This document shows positions 1-10,640 of a stretch of DNA of 64,000 bases, piece after piece (positions within the stretch are counted from its first letter, which is position 1; every line of letters starts with the position of its first letter). The notes under the pieces are model-generated. The model was not told the DNA's origin. It made no database searches and saw only the letters and a list, made by a program, of their open reading frames with translations. A program made the position numbers and the translations under genes. Source of the DNA: Neorhizobium sp. SOG26 (GTDB taxonomy: Bacteria; Pseudomonadota; Alphaproteobacteria; Rhizobiales; Rhizobiaceae); NCBI RefSeq assembly GCF_003491345.1, contig NZ_CP025512.1, positions 3,032,001 through 3,096,000 of the forward strand, in the 5' to 3' direction.

Positions 1-901
1 CATGATCGTGCTGATCGCCGTTGTGACGCTGCTCGCCGCCAACCCGGATACCGGACGGACGCTGATCGGCATTCCGCCGCTCTTCGGGCTCGACCCCGCC
101 CGAGGCGAGGATGCACGCATCACCGGCCCGCTCGCGGCCGTATGGTTCTTCCTGTTCATCCTGCCGATGTTTTTCTTCACGCCGGATGCCAAGCAGGGCC
201 TGCCGCTGGCCAAGGCCGTGCGCAGCGGCCTTTCCGAGCTCAAGGGCACGCTGGACGAGTTGCGCCAGCGCAGCAGCATCACTAGGTTTCTCATCGCCCG
301 CATGTTCTACCAGGATGGCGTCAACGGCGTGCTGATCCTCGGTGGCGCCTTCGCGGCCGGCATGTTCGGCTGGGCGACAATCGAGATCGGCATCTTTGGC
401 ATTCTGATCAATGTCGTGGCGATCTTCGGCTGCATCGTCGCCGGCGCGCTCGATCGCCGGATGGGCTCAAAGACGGTCGTTGTCATCAGCCTGGTGATCC
501 TGGTCGCCGCGACGCTCGGCATCGTCTCCACCGGACCGGGCTATACCTTCTTTGGCCTGTGGCAACTGCCCGGCGCGGACGCCGGCGGGCTGTTCGGCAC
601 TGCCGCCGAAAAGGCCTATGTCGTGTTTGGGTTGCTGATTGGCCTATCGTTTGGGCCAGTGCAGGCGTCGTCGCGGTCCTATCTCGCCCGCAGCGTCGCG
701 CTGGATGAAGCCGGGCGTTATTTCGGCATCTACGCCCTGTCAGGTCGGGCAACAAGTTTCCTCGCCACCCTCGCCTTTTCGGCCGTCACCTATGCGACCG
801 ATTCAGCCCGCCTTGGAATGTCGACCCTGCTGGTCTTCCTCCTCGGGGGGCTGCTGCTCCTGCTTGCAACACCCTATCCCGCGGATCGTCCCGCGAGATA
901 A
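1..901 (+). CDS. MFS transporter, UMF1/Atg22-like family (5' partial)
   Basis: The C-terminal 299 residues of a polytopic inner-membrane transporter are visible; the frame is open to the left edge, so the start and several N-terminal helices are missing. Long hydrophobic segments alternate with short charged loops. The motif RMFYQDGVNGVL near residue 100 resembles the central signature of the UMF1 (Atg22-like) branch of the major facilitator superfamily. The protein ends with helices and a short basic tail (PADRPAR). Substrate is unknown; UMF1 members are poorly characterised. The gene converges on purH with a stem-loop between them. The family call rests on motif memory. Confidence 0.75.
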   Translation, partial: MIVLIAVVTLLAANPDTGRTLIGIPPLFGLDPARGEDARITGPLAAVWFFLFILPMFFFTPDAKQGLPLAKAVRSGLSELKGTLDELRQRSSITRFLIARMFYQDGVNGVLILGGAFAAGMFGWATIEIGIFGILINVVAIFGCIVAGALDRRMGSKTVVVISLVILVAATLGIVSTGPGYTFFGLWQLPGADAGGLFGTAAEKAYVVFGLLIGLSFGPVQASSRSYLARSVALDEAGRYFGIYALSGRATSFLATLAFSAVTYATDSARLGMSTLLVFLLGGLLLLLATPYPADRPAR

Positions 902-904
902 ATC

Positions 905-928
905 CTTCTCCCCGCACCCGGGGAGAAG
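905..928. terminator. Stem-loop between convergent MFS gene and purH
   Basis: A 9-bp perfect inverted repeat (CTTCTCCCC / GGGGAGAAG) with a 6-nt loop lies between the two convergent stop codons. There is no clear T-tract on either strand, so intrinsic termination is possible but not certain. Confidence 0.45.
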
Positions 929-944
929 CTGGCTTGAGAGGCGC

Positions 945-2564
945 TTAGTGCCGGAAGTGGCGCATGCCGGTGAAGACCATCGCCACGTTGTGTTCGTTGG
1001 CAGCGGCGATCACCTCATCATCGCGCATCGAGCCACCCGGCTGGATGACGGCCGTGGCGCCCGCAGCAATGGCGGACAAGAGGCCGTCAGCGAAGGGGAA
1101 GAAGGCTTCCGAAGCAACTGCCGAGCCCTTGGTGAGCGGCTGCGCCCAGCCCATGGCCTTGGCCGCTTCCTCGGCCTTCAGGCCGGCGATGCGTGCGGAA
1201 TCGATGCGGCTCATCTGGCCGGCGCCGATGCCGGCCGTCTGGCCATCCTTGGCGTAAACGATGGCGTTCGACTTCACATGCTTGGCAACCTTGTAGGCGA
1301 ACTTGAGGTCGGCGAGTTCGGTTTCGGTCGGTGCACGCTTGGTAACCACGCGAAGATCGATGTCCTCGATCATGCCGTTGTCACGGGTCTGCACCAGCAG
1401 GCCGCCGGCAACGGTCTTGGCGGTGAGGCCGCGCGAGCGCGGGTCAGGCAGGCCACCTGTCACCAGCAGGCGCAGGTTCTTCTTGGCTGCGATGATTCGC
1501 TGCGCCTCAGGCGAGACGTCGGGCGCGATGATGACTTCGGTGAAGAGCTTGACGATCTCTTCAGCCGTTTCGGCATCCAGCAACTGGTTGAGCGCGATGA
1601 TGCCGCCGAAGGCCGAGGTGGAATCGCAGGCCAGCGCCCGCAGATAGGCGTCCTTCAGCGTCGGCCCGACAGCCACGCCGCAAGGGTTGGCATGTTTGAT
1701 GATGGCGCAGGCCGGACCACTGGTTTCCGGCGCAAACTCGCCGATCAGTTCGAAGGCGCCATCCGTGTCGTTGATGTTGTTGTAGGAAAGCTGCTTGCCC
1801 TGCAGGAGCCTCGCCGTCGCAACGCCCGGGCGGTTTTCGCCCGTCACATAGAAGCCGGCGCTCTGGTGCGGGTTCTCGCCATAGCGCATTTCTTCCTTCA
1901 GGATACCGCCGATGGTGCGGTAGCGCGGGATCTCGATATCGAGCGCCTCGGCAAACCAGTTGGAGATCGCCGTGTCGTAAGCGGCCGTGCGGGCATAAGC
2001 CTTGGCGGCAAGCTTCTGGCGGAAAGCATACGCCGTCTGGCCGTCGTTGGAACGCAGCGCTTCGATGAGCGACGGATAGTCGGAAGGATCGGTGACGATC
2101 GTCACGTAGGCATGGTTCTTGGCTGATGCGCGGATCATCGCCGGCCCGCCGATGTCGATGTTCTCGACGGTCGTCGGGTAATCTCCGCCCGCTGCACGCA
2201 CTTCCTCGAACGGATAGAGGTTGATGACGGCAAGATCGATGCCTTCGATGCCGTGCTCCTTCATCGCCGCAACATGTTCGGCATCATCACGGATCGACAG
2301 CAGGCCGCCATGCACGTTCGGATGCAGCGTCTTGACGCGCCCGTCCATGATTTCCGGGAAACCGGTGACCTCCGAAACGTCGGTTACCGCAAGGCCCGCC
2401 GCCGCAATCGCCTTGTGGGTGCCGCCGGTCGACAGCAGCTTTACGCCCTGCTCGATCAGCGCCTGCGCCAGTTCAATGATGCCGGTCTTGTCCGAAACGG
2501 AAAGCAGGGCGGTGCGAACTTTCACATGATCGGGAGCGGGGATTTTTTTGGAAGCGACAGCCAT
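945..2564 (-). CDS. purH: Bifunctional AICAR formyltransferase / IMP cyclohydrolase PurH
   Basis: Catalyses the last two steps of de novo purine synthesis, AICAR to FAICAR to IMP, in the cytoplasm. The N-terminal MGS-like cyclohydrolase domain spans about residues 15-160 ([26 protein letters not shown]). The transformylase domain follows, with the catalytic Lys-His pair at about K290-H291 (IIKHANPCG). The C-terminus [11 protein letters not shown] is typical. I chose the start at MAVASKKIP (539 residues) because it lies just after a purine-rich AGGAGAG in the mRNA; a longer frame begins 21 codons upstream but its extension does not look like PurH. A heparinase-like gene lies 86 bp upstream on the same strand. 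Confidence 0.97.
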   Translation of the reverse strand: MAVASKKIPAPDHVKVRTALLSVSDKTGIIELAQALIEQGVKLLSTGGTHKAIAAAGLAVTDVSEVTGFPEIMDGRVKTLHPNVHGGLLSIRDDAEHVAAMKEHGIEGIDLAVINLYPFEEVRAAGGDYPTTVENIDIGGPAMIRASAKNHAYVTIVTDPSDYPSLIEALRSNDGQTAYAFRQKLAAKAYARTAAYDTAISNWFAEALDIEIPRYRTIGGILKEEMRYGENPHQSAGFYVTGENRPGVATARLLQGKQLSYNNINDTDGAFELIGEFAPETSGPACAIIKHANPCGVAVGPTLKDAYLRALACDSTSAFGGIIALNQLLDAETAEEIVKLFTEVIIAPDVSPEAQRIIAAKKNLRLLVTGGLPDPRSRGLTAKTVAGGLLVQTRDNGMIEDIDLRVVTKRAPTETELADLKFAYKVAKHVKSNAIVYAKDGQTAGIGAGQMSRIDSARIAGLKAEEAAKAMGWAQPLTKGSAVASEAFFPFADGLLSAIAAGATAVIQPGGSMRDDEVIAAANEHNVAMVFTGMRHFRH

Positions 2565-2650
2565 TGCTCTCTCCTGAAAGGCACGGGGCAATATCCGTGC
2601 GCGAGCTACGATGGGGCCGGTTACCATAGCTTGGGGAAAGAGGAAACGCC

Positions 2651-4339
2651 CTATTCGCCGCGGCGCAGCATCCAGCGGATGTCGGTGGTCTCCGGAAGCG
2701 TCAGCTCGATCACCAGTTGCTGGCTCGGCCGCACGCCGGAAACATCCGCAAAGAAGATATCCTCATCGATCATCACATGCAGCCCGGGCGCGGTGAAGAT
2801 CCAAGTCTCGCCGTCCGGCGCGCGCATGCGAACGCTCTCGTTGTCCTGGCGGGAAAGAGCGATTGCTGGATGGATATGGAAGCGTGCTGCAGCGCTCAGG
2901 ATCTCGTCGCACTGAGGTTTTCCTTCCGGCACGAGAAGCCGGTCATGTCCCTTGATCTTGTTGCCCTTGGCAGCCAGCCCGATCTCGCGTTGATGGAGAT
3001 ATCCGAACTCGTTCAGGTAACCGTCGTGGCTTGCCCGCAGCCAGTCGTTACCGTGTGGATCCTCCCATCGCTCGACCTGCACGTCCGACACGCCGCCGAT
3101 GATCAACGGGCCCGTGAGACGTGACTTTGAGAAACGGCTCGACGAGGTTTCGTTCAGCGTGACGGTGGAATGCGCCGCCGTGGAGCGAGCCGCGTCGCGG
3201 TAGCTGCGCGAGCCATTTTTCGGCGTGCCGGAATTGATGATGAAGCGGTGCCGGCCGGACGACATCTCGAACGACAGGCAGCCGGCATTGGCGCCACGTG
3301 ACAGGTCGCTCGAGGAGGGGTGGCCGGTATCGACGATGATCGTCGTTCCTTCGGTCGACAGGCGCTGGTAGTTCATGTGCGGCAGCGCCTTGAACGGCTT
3401 GCCTGCCGTCTCGTCGTAACGCAGCACGGAGATGAGCTCGCTGGCTGGCGTCGCCGTCGCCCCGTTGAACAGGGCAAGATCGCCGCCCTGGTGGCGGAAG
3501 AAGCGCAGCGCCGGATACATGCGGTCGATCGCTGGTATCAGCTTCTGCGGCAGGTCGTGCCCGAGATTGATATAGGTCTGGCGCAACGGCAGCAGGTCGA
3601 TCAACAGGTCGAGAATGGCGCGCGGATTGCGCGAAACATGACCGCCATCGGCAAGGATCTGCCGCTCCAACTCGCGGTCCAGCCGGTTGCCCTCGCGGCG
3701 GATATAGGCGGCGCGCGTCGGCATGGAGATCGACGCCATCGCAAGTGCGATGCGCATGCGCAGCCGCGCTTCCCCCGCTGGCGTGCATCCGATCAGCTTT
3801 CTCAAGTACCGCACCTGGTAAGCGAGGCTTTTCATGAAGCGGCGATAGAAGCCGGCCTCGGCCCCCTGCAGGATCACGGTGGAATGCGACAGCCAGGCGA
3901 TCACCCGCTCGGCAAGCACGTTGGCCTCCCAGGCCACACCCCGGCGGCGTTTCCCATGCCTGGCGATCCATTCGCCAACCAGCTGGCGGGCGTGTGCACA
4001 GGCCGCTTCCGTCTTGTTGGCACGGATATGCCTCAGCCATGCGAAGGAATGCAGCCGTTCGGCGAAGGAATGCGATGGCAAGTCGACGGTAAATGGCGAA
4101 TGGCCAAGGGTTTCGAGCACGCGTCCGGCCAGCAGGTAGCGCCCTTCGAGCATCTCTTCGGCCACGAAGGGATCAAGCGCCCTCAGGTCCGTCGGCGCAA
4201 CGATCAGCCGGTCGGGCACCTGGAGCATGGAGGAAGTGACGGCCAGCCGAAATCCGACGCTGCGCCGACAAAGGCGCCGTCCGATCTCCCGCAGGCCGGA
4301 AGAGAACATCCTCCGGCGGTCGGCGAGCCGCATCATCAA
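2651..4339 (-). CDS. Heparinase II/III family protein
   Basis: A 562-residue protein with an alpha-helical N-terminal half (about residues 60-300) and a C-terminal beta-rich half typical of heparinase II/III-like polysaccharide lyases. Segments such as [29 protein letters not shown] and the Ser/Thr-rich [17 protein letters not shown] stretch fit the family. No signal peptide is obvious; the basic N-terminus ([20 protein letters not shown]) looks cytoplasmic. Similar genes sit beside purH and rsmB in other rhizobia as far as I recall. The substrate is unknown; true heparin is unlikely, and an acidic cell-surface glycan is a guess. The start is uncertain among three adjacent Met codons. Confidence 0.8.
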   Translation of the reverse strand: MMMRLADRRRMFSSGLREIGRRLCRRSVGFRLAVTSSMLQVPDRLIVAPTDLRALDPFVAEEMLEGRYLLAGRVLETLGHSPFTVDLPSHSFAERLHSFAWLRHIRANKTEAACAHARQLVGEWIARHGKRRRGVAWEANVLAERVIAWLSHSTVILQGAEAGFYRRFMKSLAYQVRYLRKLIGCTPAGEARLRMRIALAMASISMPTRAAYIRREGNRLDRELERQILADGGHVSRNPRAILDLLIDLLPLRQTYINLGHDLPQKLIPAIDRMYPALRFFRHQGGDLALFNGATATPASELISVLRYDETAGKPFKALPHMNYQRLSTEGTTIIVDTGHPSSSDLSRGANAGCLSFEMSSGRHRFIINSGTPKNGSRSYRDAARSTAAHSTVTLNETSSSRFSKSRLTGPLIIGGVSDVQVERWEDPHGNDWLRASHDGYLNEFGYLHQREIGLAAKGNKIKGHDRLLVPEGKPQCDEILSAAARFHIHPAIALSRQDNESVRMRAPDGETWIFTAPGLHVMIDEDIFFADVSGVRPSQQLVIELTLPETTDIRWMLRRGE

Positions 4340-4431
4340 TCTGAATCACTCCACGATGGCTCGACCGGAGGCCGAGACCGGAATCAATTTTAGCTAAAGC
4401 GAAATGGTGCGCTCTTATGGTGAATAAAAGC

Positions 4432-5829
4432 TTACGAAGCGACCCAGATGACGCTGGCGAAGAAGCCGTCCATGCCACCGGCAAAACGCTCGTCGCCCGG
4501 CAGCATGGCCGGCGTTGTGCGGAATTCCCCAAGCTCGGTGACCGCCGTCTCAAGGCCCGGCCAGTCCTTTGCGTCCACCGGCACGCGCTGCAGGTGCGGG
4601 TTGTCGGCAAGCACCCGTTCGACCAGGTCCTCACCTTCGGCCGGATCAAGCGAGCAGTTGGAAAACACCACCACACCCCCCGGTTTTACCAGCGTCACCG
4701 CATGGCGCAGCATCCGCTCCTGGAGCGCGGCAAGCTTGGCGATATCCTCCGGACCCTTCGTCCAGAGCACATCCGGATGCCGGCGCGTCGTTCCGGTCGA
4801 AGAACAGGGCGCATCGAGCAGCACGCCGTCGAGAAGCGTGTCCGGCTTGTAGTTGAAGAGGTCGCCACCAATCAGTTCTGCCTGCATGCCGAGGCGCGCG
4901 AGATTCTCCTTCAGGCGCGCAAGACGGTTGGGCGACTGCTCCACGGCGGTGACTTTAGCACCACCGGCGATCAGCTGTGCCGTCTTGCCGCCGGGTGCGG
5001 CGCAAAGGTCGGCAATCCGCTTTCCCTTGAGCTCGGCAAACAGCTTGGCGGGAATGGACGCGGCTGCGTCCTGCACCCACCATTCACCGTCACCATAACC
5101 TTCCAACCCCGAGACGGCCCCCTCGAAGGATGCGAGGCGTACGCTGCCGGTCGGCAGCACCTTTCCGTCCAGCTTCTCTGCCCAGCCCTGTGGGTCCGAC
5201 TTGACGGTGAGGTCGATCGCAGGCGGCACGAGCTGCGCCTCGGCAATCCGCGCTGCTTCATCTACGCCATAGGCAGCCGTCAAACGCTTGGAATACCAGG
5301 CCGGCACCGGAGAAACAGCGGCCGTCGCTGCCAGCACCTCATCCTTCTCGCGCACCAGCCGGCGCAGTACGGCGTTCACGAGCTTGGCGAAACGCCGGTT
5401 GCGCGGATCACGGTTCGCCTGTTCGACCGCCAGGTCGACGGCGGCATGCGACGGCACGTCGAGATGCAGGATCTGCGCGGCCGCCACGACCAGCACATGA
5501 TGCAGCGCCCGTGCGCCTTCCGGCAGCGGCGAACCGATCAGCGAGGCTATGGCTGCTTCCAGACGCGGAAGGTGGCGAAGCGCCGTCGTCAGGATCGCGC
5601 GCGTCAGCGCCCGATCCGCGTCACTCAGCGCTTTATACGCAGGGTTACCGTGGGTGAGGTCCAGCATGCCGTCGAGGGAAATCTTCCGCTCGACAACGGC
5701 GGCCAGCAGCTTGGCGGCCGTTGCCCGCACTTCGAGGCCGGGCTTGAGCGCCGGCCGGTCTGGCCGAGCACCCTCGGTCTTCTTTTTCGGCTTGAAGTTG
5801 GACGAGGTGTTGTTTTTCTTTTCGTTCAA
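4432..5829 (-). CDS. rsmB: RsmB-type 16S rRNA (cytosine-C5) methyltransferase
   Basis: A 465-residue RNA methyltransferase of the RsmB/NOP2/Sun family, expected to methylate a cytosine of 16S rRNA. A lysine-rich N-terminal tail is followed by a NusB-like domain (about residues 30-165) and a Rossmann domain with the SAM motif [13 protein letters not shown], the first catalytic cysteine in [15 protein letters not shown] and the second in FSNCSL. The start is TTG: TTGA overlaps the htpX stop codon, implying translational coupling. The protein is a little longer than E. coli RsmB (429 residues), mainly in the N-terminal tail. The exact target base cannot be seen from sequence. Confidence 0.92.
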   Translation of the reverse strand: MNEKKNNTSSNFKPKKKTEGARPDRPALKPGLEVRATAAKLLAAVVERKISLDGMLDLTHGNPAYKALSDADRALTRAILTTALRHLPRLEAAIASLIGSPLPEGARALHHVLVVAAAQILHLDVPSHAAVDLAVEQANRDPRNRRFAKLVNAVLRRLVREKDEVLAATAAVSPVPAWYSKRLTAAYGVDEAARIAEAQLVPPAIDLTVKSDPQGWAEKLDGKVLPTGSVRLASFEGAVSGLEGYGDGEWWVQDAAASIPAKLFAELKGKRIADLCAAPGGKTAQLIAGGAKVTAVEQSPNRLARLKENLARLGMQAELIGGDLFNYKPDTLLDGVLLDAPCSSTGTTRRHPDVLWTKGPEDIAKLAALQERMLRHAVTLVKPGGVVVFSNCSLDPAEGEDLVERVLADNPHLQRVPVDAKDWPGLETAVTELGEFRTTPAMLPGDERFAGGMDGFFASVIWVAS

Positions 5830-6815
5830 GACCAGGGCCCTTTGCGCGGTTCATCCCGACCGCGGCCCCAGGGTGAGTTGTCACCCGTATTTGGTACGGA
5901 ACGCGCAGTGCGCTGCGGTCTAGCAGCACGGCGGCTTCCCGTCGACCCACCGCCTCCAAAGCCGCTGGAGAAGCCGCCAGCCATCTGCTGGAGCGCCGCG
6001 ATACGGTTTTCCGTGTTGGGATGGGTCGAGAACAGGTTGTCCATGCGCTCGCCTGAAAGCGGATTGATGATGAACATATGCGCCGTGGCCGGGTTACGCT
6101 CCGCCTCGTAGTTCGGGATCACCTGAGCCGAGCCGGCAATCTTGGCAAGCGCCGAGGCAAGCCACAGCGGGTTGCCGCAAATCTCCGCGCCACGACGGTC
6201 GGCCGAATACTCGCGCGTGCGGCTGATCGCCATCTGCACCAGCATCGCGGCAAGCGGCGCCACGATCATCGCCACAAGCACACCGATGAAACCGAGCGGA
6301 TTGCCGTTGTTCTCGCGGTTGCCGCCGAAGAAGAAGGCGAAGTTGCCGAGCATCGAGATGGCACCGGCAAGCGTCGCCGTGATCGTCATGGTCAGCGTGT
6401 CGCGGTTCTGGATGTGCGCCAGCTCATGCGCCATTACGCCCGCCACTTCCTCATGGCTCAAGCGCTGCAAGAGCCCGGTCGACGCCGCCACCGCCGCGTT
6501 CTGAGGGTTGCGGCCGGTCGCGAAGGCGTTCGGCTGAGGGTTGTCGTAGATATAGACCTTCGGCATCGGCAGGCCGGCATTGGCAGCCAGGTCGCGAATC
6601 ATGTTGTAGAATTCCGGTGCCGTGCGCGCATCGACCTCCTGCGCATGATAGGCCGACAACACCATCTTGTCGGAATTCCAGTAGGAAAACAGGTTCATGC
6701 CCGCCGCAATCAGCAGCGCGATCATCATGCCGCCCCTGCCGCCGATCAGGAAGCCAACGCCCATGAACAGGGCCGTCATGAAGGCCAGAAGCATGGCGGT
6801 GCGCATTACATTCAT
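5826..6815 (-). CDS. htpX: Membrane zinc metalloprotease HtpX
   Basis: Inner-membrane M48 peptidase that degrades damaged membrane proteins. Two hydrophobic segments at the N-terminus (about residues 4-40), the zinc motif HELAH at residues 130-134 with a downstream glutamate in [14 protein letters not shown], and two further membrane segments (about 145-200) are visible. The last 40 residues are a low-complexity Gly/Ser/Arg tail. I chose MNVMRTAM (329 residues) because AGGAGA sits 7 bases upstream in the mRNA; two in-frame Met codons upstream are less well placed. It is the first gene of a coupled pair with rsmB. Confidence 0.95.
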   Translation of the reverse strand: MNVMRTAMLLAFMTALFMGVGFLIGGRGGMMIALLIAAGMNLFSYWNSDKMVLSAYHAQEVDARTAPEFYNMIRDLAANAGLPMPKVYIYDNPQPNAFATGRNPQNAAVAASTGLLQRLSHEEVAGVMAHELAHIQNRDTLTMTITATLAGAISMLGNFAFFFGGNRENNGNPLGFIGVLVAMIVAPLAAMLVQMAISRTREYSADRRGAEICGNPLWLASALAKIAGSAQVIPNYEAERNPATAHMFIINPLSGERMDNLFSTHPNTENRIAALQQMAGGFSSGFGGGGSTGSRRAARPQRTARSVPNTGDNSPWGRGRDEPRKGPWS

Positions 6816-6883
6816 CGTCATCTCTCCTATGCCGGTCTTCAAGAAATCGTCAGGGGTTTTCTGAAGGTCGGGAACGTCCTAAA

Positions 6884-6912
6884 TATGTGGTCTGATCCAT
6901 CATCCTTTTCAA
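6884..6912 (-). promoter_or_regulatory. htpX: Possible htpX promoter
   Basis: On the minus strand TTGAAA and CACATA are separated by 17 bases, about 70 bases before the htpX start. This has sigma70/sigma32-like geometry, and htpX is heat-induced in many bacteria, but the match is loose. It overlaps the region just before the divergent DUF1674 gene. Confidence 0.25.
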
Positions 6913-6934
6913 TAAACTTCCAGTGATCTTGACC

Positions 6935-7153
6935 ATGCAGAACGCAGACAATGATAACGGCGCCACGGCTCAAGACCAGGCCGCAGAGCCAAAGGTCCTG
7001 TCACCGGCTGCGCAGCGTGCGCTGAAGGAAGCGGAAGAACGTCGGCAGGCCGAAGCCAAGACCGCCATGCCGGAAGAATTCGGCGGACGCGGCGGTGCAG
7101 ATCCGGCCCGCTTCGGCGATTGGGAAATCAACGGCCGCGCCATCGATTTCTGA
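6935..7153 (+). CDS. DUF1674 protein (SdhAF4-like succinate dehydrogenase assembly factor)
   Basis: A 72-residue acidic/basic small protein. The C-terminus GGRGGADPARFGDWEINGRA matches the conserved end of DUF1674, the family that contains the mitochondrial succinate dehydrogenase assembly factor SDHAF4. The N-terminal half is a charged helix (AAQRALKEAEERRQAEAK). In eukaryotes the family protects flavinated SdhA during assembly; a like role here is inference. An in-frame GTG at 6923 would add four residues; neither start has a convincing ribosome binding site. Divergent from htpX. Confidence 0.82.
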   Translation: MQNADNDNGATAQDQAAEPKVLSPAAQRALKEAEERRQAEAKTAMPEEFGGRGGADPARFGDWEINGRAIDF

Positions 7154-7205
7154 GAAGGCATAAATTCCTATTGACGTGATCTCATAATTGGAATTTATTC
7201 CTTGC

Positions 7206-7652
7206 ATGACTCGCGCCCTGCTGCTCGCACTCGTCCTTGTTGGCGTTGCCTCCGCCCCTGCCTTGGCGCGGGAGGAAGTGGCAGGTCCCGTCGCCGCCGA
7301 GATCCTGCGCGTAATTGACGGGGACACTCTGCTGGTGGAGGCCCGGCCCTGGCCGCAGCAGAAGATGGAGGTCTATGTCCGCATCCGCGGCATCGACGCG
7401 CCGGAGATCAAGTCGAAGTGCGCGCGGTTTAGCGAGGCCGGCATGAACGCCCGCCAGGCGCTGGAGATCCTTGCCTCGGCCTCGCCGCAGATCCAGCTCA
7501 CCCATATCTCCGGCGACAAGTATTTCGGGCGGATCGTCGCCGATGTCATTCTCTCGGATGGGCGCAGCGCCGCCGAAGGCCTTCTGCGCGCCGGTTTGGT
7601 CAACGCCTATGACGGCGGGCGCAAGCCACGCGAAGCTTGCCCTGTCAACTGA
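7206..7652 (+). CDS. Thermonuclease-like (SNase fold) exported protein
   Basis: A 148-residue protein with a signal peptide (MTRALLLALVLVGVASAPALA, cleavage after ALA) followed by a compact staphylococcal-nuclease-like domain. The segment VIDGDTLLVEARPW...VRIRGIDAPEIKSKC holds the expected Asp of the metal site (DGDT) and the RxxGIDAPE motif, and GDKYFGRIVADV contains the second catalytic Arg. It may be a periplasmic or secreted Ca-dependent nuclease. I chose ATG 7206 because it starts the signal peptide directly; a TTG six codons earlier is less likely. Converges on acs. Confidence 0.8.
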   Translation: MTRALLLALVLVGVASAPALAREEVAGPVAAEILRVIDGDTLLVEARPWPQQKMEVYVRIRGIDAPEIKSKCARFSEAGMNARQALEILASASPQIQLTHISGDKYFGRIVADVILSDGRSAAEGLLRAGLVNAYDGGRKPREACPVN

Positions 7653-7687
7653 AAAGGCCACCCGTTTTTCCCGGATGGCCTTTCTTG
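7653..7687. terminator. Bidirectional terminator between the nuclease gene and acs
   Basis: AAAGGCCA (7653-7660) pairs with TGGCCTTT (7676-7683), followed by T-rich sequence on the plus strand and preceded by A-rich sequence that serves the minus strand. It starts right after the nuclease stop codon and ends at the acs stop. Confidence 0.8.
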
Positions 7688-9640
7688 TTAGCTGGTCTTG
7701 TTCTGCCGATTGGCGATCAGGTCATCCACCACCGCCGGATCGGCAAGCGTGGACGTGTCGCCGAGAGAGCCGAAATCGTCCTCGGCGATCTTGCGCAGGA
7801 TACGCCGCATGATTTTGCCGGAACGTGTCTTCGGCAAGCCCGGCGCGAACTGGATCTTGTCCGGCGCAGCGATCGGGCCGATCTCCTGGCGCACATGCTT
7901 GATCAGTTCCTGGCGCAGCGCATCGTCGCCCTCATGGCCTGACATCAGCGTGACATAACAATAGATGCCCTGCCCCTTGATGTTGTGCGGGTAACCGACC
8001 ACCGCGGCTTCCGAGACCAGGTTGTGCGAAACCAGCGCCGACTCCACTTCGGCCGTGCCAAGCCGGTGGCCGGAAACGTTAAGCACGTCGTCGACGCGAC
8101 CGGTGATCCAGTAATAGCCGTCTTCATCGCGGCGGCAGCCGTCACCGGTGAAATACTTGCCCTTGTAGGTGGAGAAGTAGGTCTGGATGAAGCGCTCGTG
8201 GTCACCATAGACGGTGCGCATCTGGCCCGGCCAGGAGTCGGCAATGCAGAGATTCCCGTCTGCCGCACCCTCCAAAATCTTGCCCTCGGCATCAACCAGC
8301 TCCGGCTTAACGCCGAAGAACGGCTTGGTGGCCGATCCTGGCTTGAGGTCGGTCGCGCCCGGCAGCGGCGTGATGAGATGGCCGCCGGTTTCCGTCTGCC
8401 ACCAGGTATCGACGATCGGGCAACGGGCGTCACCCACCACGTTGTAATACCATTCCCAGGCTTCCGGGTTGATCGGTTCGCCGACCGTGCCGAGAAGCCG
8501 AAGGCTGGCACGCGAGGACCGCTTCACGAACTCGTCGCCGGCACCCATCAGCGAACGGATCGCCGTCGGTGCGGTGTAGAAGATGTTGACCTTATGCTTG
8601 TCGATGATTTCCCAGAACCGACCCTGGTCCGGGAAGTTAGGCACGCCTTCGAACATCAGCGTCGTGGCGCAGTTCGCCAATGGTCCGTAGACGATATAGG
8701 AATGGCCGGTGACCCAGCCGACATCGGCCGTACACCAGTAAATGTCCCCGTCATGGTAATCGAAGGTGTATTCGTGCGTCATGGCCGCGAACACCAGATA
8801 GCCACCGGTCGTATGCAGCACGCCCTTAGGCTTGCCCGTCGAGCCGGAGGTGTAGAGGATGAACAGCGGGTCTTCCGCCTTCATCTTCACCGGCTCGCAA
8901 TGCGGTTTCACCGTTGCGATTTCCTCGTGATACCAGAGGTCGCGGCCGGTGGCCCAGTTGGTCTTGCCGCCGGTGCGGCGAACCACCAGCACCTTGTTGA
9001 CGATGACATGCTGGCGCGCCGCGATATGGATCGCCTTGTCGGTGTTTTCCTTCAGTGGCACCGGCTTGCCGCCGCGCACGCCTTCATCGCAGGTGATCAC
9101 GAAGGTCGATTGGCAGTCAACGATACGCCCGCCAAGCGCTTCGGGTGAAAAGCCGCCGAACACGACCGAATGCACGGCGCCGATGCGGGCGCAGGCGAGC
9201 ATCGCGTAAGTGGCTTCCGGGATCATCGGCATGTAGATCGTGACGCGGTCGCCCTTCTTCACGCCATGCTTCTTCAAGACGTTGGCGAGGCGGCAGACCT
9301 GCTCATAGAGCTGGTTATAGGTGATCTTCTTGTCGATATACGGATTGTCGCCTTCCCAGATGATCGCCGTGCGCTCGCCATGGGTCTTCAGGTGACGGTC
9401 GATGCAGTTATACGAAACGTTGAGGAGCCCGTCCTCGAACCATTTGATCGATACCTTGCCCTTGAACGAGGTGTTCTTGACCTTGGTGTAAGGCCTGAAC
9501 CAATCGATGCGCTTGCCGTGCTTGCCCCAGAACTTGTCCGGATCCTCGATGCTCTCCTCGTACCATTTCTCGTACTTGTCCTTGTCGATCAGGGCTTTGG
9601 CACGAGCGGACTTGAGAACCGGATACACTTTTTCGGACAT
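7688..9640 (-). CDS. acs: Acetyl-CoA synthetase
   Basis: Converts acetate, ATP and CoA to acetyl-CoA. The 650-residue protein is of usual length. Visible are the ACS N-terminal domain, the P-loop-like [11 protein letters not shown], the acyl-adenylate motif [10 protein letters not shown], the hinge motif [16 protein letters not shown] and the C-terminal [11 protein letters not shown], whose Lys is the classical acetylation site. Tryptophan in WWQTETGG fits a preference for acetate. The start MSEKVYPVL is preceded by AGGAGG at good spacing; a frame 12 codons longer is open but lacks this. Divergent from trcR across 229 bp that hold both promoters, though I cannot place them. Confidence 0.96.
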   Translation of the reverse strand: MSEKVYPVLKSARAKALIDKDKYEKWYEESIEDPDKFWGKHGKRIDWFRPYTKVKNTSFKGKVSIKWFEDGLLNVSYNCIDRHLKTHGERTAIIWEGDNPYIDKKITYNQLYEQVCRLANVLKKHGVKKGDRVTIYMPMIPEATYAMLACARIGAVHSVVFGGFSPEALGGRIVDCQSTFVITCDEGVRGGKPVPLKENTDKAIHIAARQHVIVNKVLVVRRTGGKTNWATGRDLWYHEEIATVKPHCEPVKMKAEDPLFILYTSGSTGKPKGVLHTTGGYLVFAAMTHEYTFDYHDGDIYWCTADVGWVTGHSYIVYGPLANCATTLMFEGVPNFPDQGRFWEIIDKHKVNIFYTAPTAIRSLMGAGDEFVKRSSRASLRLLGTVGEPINPEAWEWYYNVVGDARCPIVDTWWQTETGGHLITPLPGATDLKPGSATKPFFGVKPELVDAEGKILEGAADGNLCIADSWPGQMRTVYGDHERFIQTYFSTYKGKYFTGDGCRRDEDGYYWITGRVDDVLNVSGHRLGTAEVESALVSHNLVSEAAVVGYPHNIKGQGIYCYVTLMSGHEGDDALRQELIKHVRQEIGPIAAPDKIQFAPGLPKTRSGKIMRRILRKIAEDDFGSLGDTSTLADPAVVDDLIANRQNKTS

Positions 9641-9869
9641 TAACTCCTCCTTGTGACAAGCAACTGGCGACTCCACCCGTCAGCAGCTTATCGCCCATAC
9701 AACAGGAGGAACAAGGTCCACAATTAGACGAAGGGGCAATTTGAGACGCCGACACAACGGAAGATTTACATTCTGTGTCATTTCGATTATACGGCGGTGA
9801 ATTCCCGGAAATTGTGGTTGATACCCACGGCCCGCGACACCGGCGCGGACGGACAGAGGAACTATACCC

Positions 9870-10580
9870 ATGGCCCAACAATTGCTGATGCCGAAAGCCA
9901 CCGCCGTCTGGCTTGTCGATAACACCGCACTTTCGTTCGACCAGATCGCGCAGTTCTGCAAGCTTCACCCGCTTGAGGTGAAGGCAATCGCTGATGGCGA
10001 AGCGGCCCAGGGCATCAAGGGCCTCGACCCGATTGCCACCGGCCAGCTTTCCCGCGATGAGATCCAGCGTGGCGAAAAGGACGTCAACTACAAGCTCAAG
10101 CTGCTTGAGCCGAAGGTGCGCGTGCCGGAAACCAAGCGCCGTGGCCCGCGCTACACGCCGGTTTCCAAGCGCCAAGACCGCCCGAACGCCATTCTCTGGC
10201 TGGTTCGCAACCATCCGGAACTGAAGGACGCCCAGATCTCGCGTCTCGTCGGCACCACCAAGTCGACGATCGAGCAGATCCGCGAGCGTACCCACTGGAA
10301 TTCCACCAACCTGACGCCGATGGACCCCGTGACGCTTGGCCTCTGCAGCCAGATCGATCTCGATCTCGAAGTGGAGAAGGCATCCAAGGGCCGTCCGCTG
10401 CCGACCGCTGCCGAACTCGGCGCATCGTTGCAGCCGGCAACCGAGACCGAAAACCTCGACTTCAGCTACCGCAGCCCGCGTGAAGAAGAAAAAGAAATCG
10501 ATGCGGATGCCGTCTTCGCGAAGCTCTCTTCGCTCAAGTCGACCCGCCGCGACGAGGATGAAGACGAAGATCGCTTCTAA
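9870..10580 (+). CDS. trcR: Cell-cycle transcriptional regulator TrcR (DUF1013)
   Basis: A 236-residue protein of the DUF1013 family, restricted to alphaproteobacteria and named TrcR. The N-terminus AVWLVDNTALSFDQIAQFC and the central ILWLVRNHPELKDAQISRLVGTT both look like helix-turn-helix units with the same WLV start, suggesting an internal duplication of a DNA-binding module (residues about 10-50 and 108-150). The C-terminus is acidic (DEDEDEDRF). AGAGGA lies 8 bases before the ATG. Known family role: a transcription regulator tied to the cell cycle. A strong terminator follows. Confidence 0.85.
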   Translation: MAQQLLMPKATAVWLVDNTALSFDQIAQFCKLHPLEVKAIADGEAAQGIKGLDPIATGQLSRDEIQRGEKDVNYKLKLLEPKVRVPETKRRGPRYTPVSKRQDRPNAILWLVRNHPELKDAQISRLVGTTKSTIEQIRERTHWNSTNLTPMDPVTLGLCSQIDLDLEVEKASKGRPLPTAAELGASLQPATETENLDFSYRSPREEEKEIDADAVFAKLSSLKSTRRDEDEDEDRF

Positions 10581-10602
10581 GCACCGTCTCCAGGATCATA
10601 CG

Positions 10603-10637
10603 AAAGCCGCGGGATCAGCTGATCCCGCGGCTTTTTT
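10603..10637. terminator. Bidirectional intrinsic terminator between trcR and prpE
   Basis: A near-continuous palindrome: AAAGCCGCGGGATCA pairs with TGATCCCGCGGCTTT around a minimal centre, with a T-run (CTTTTTTG) on the plus strand. It lies between the convergent trcR and prpE stop codons. Confidence 0.9.
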
Positions 10638-10640
10638 GTT

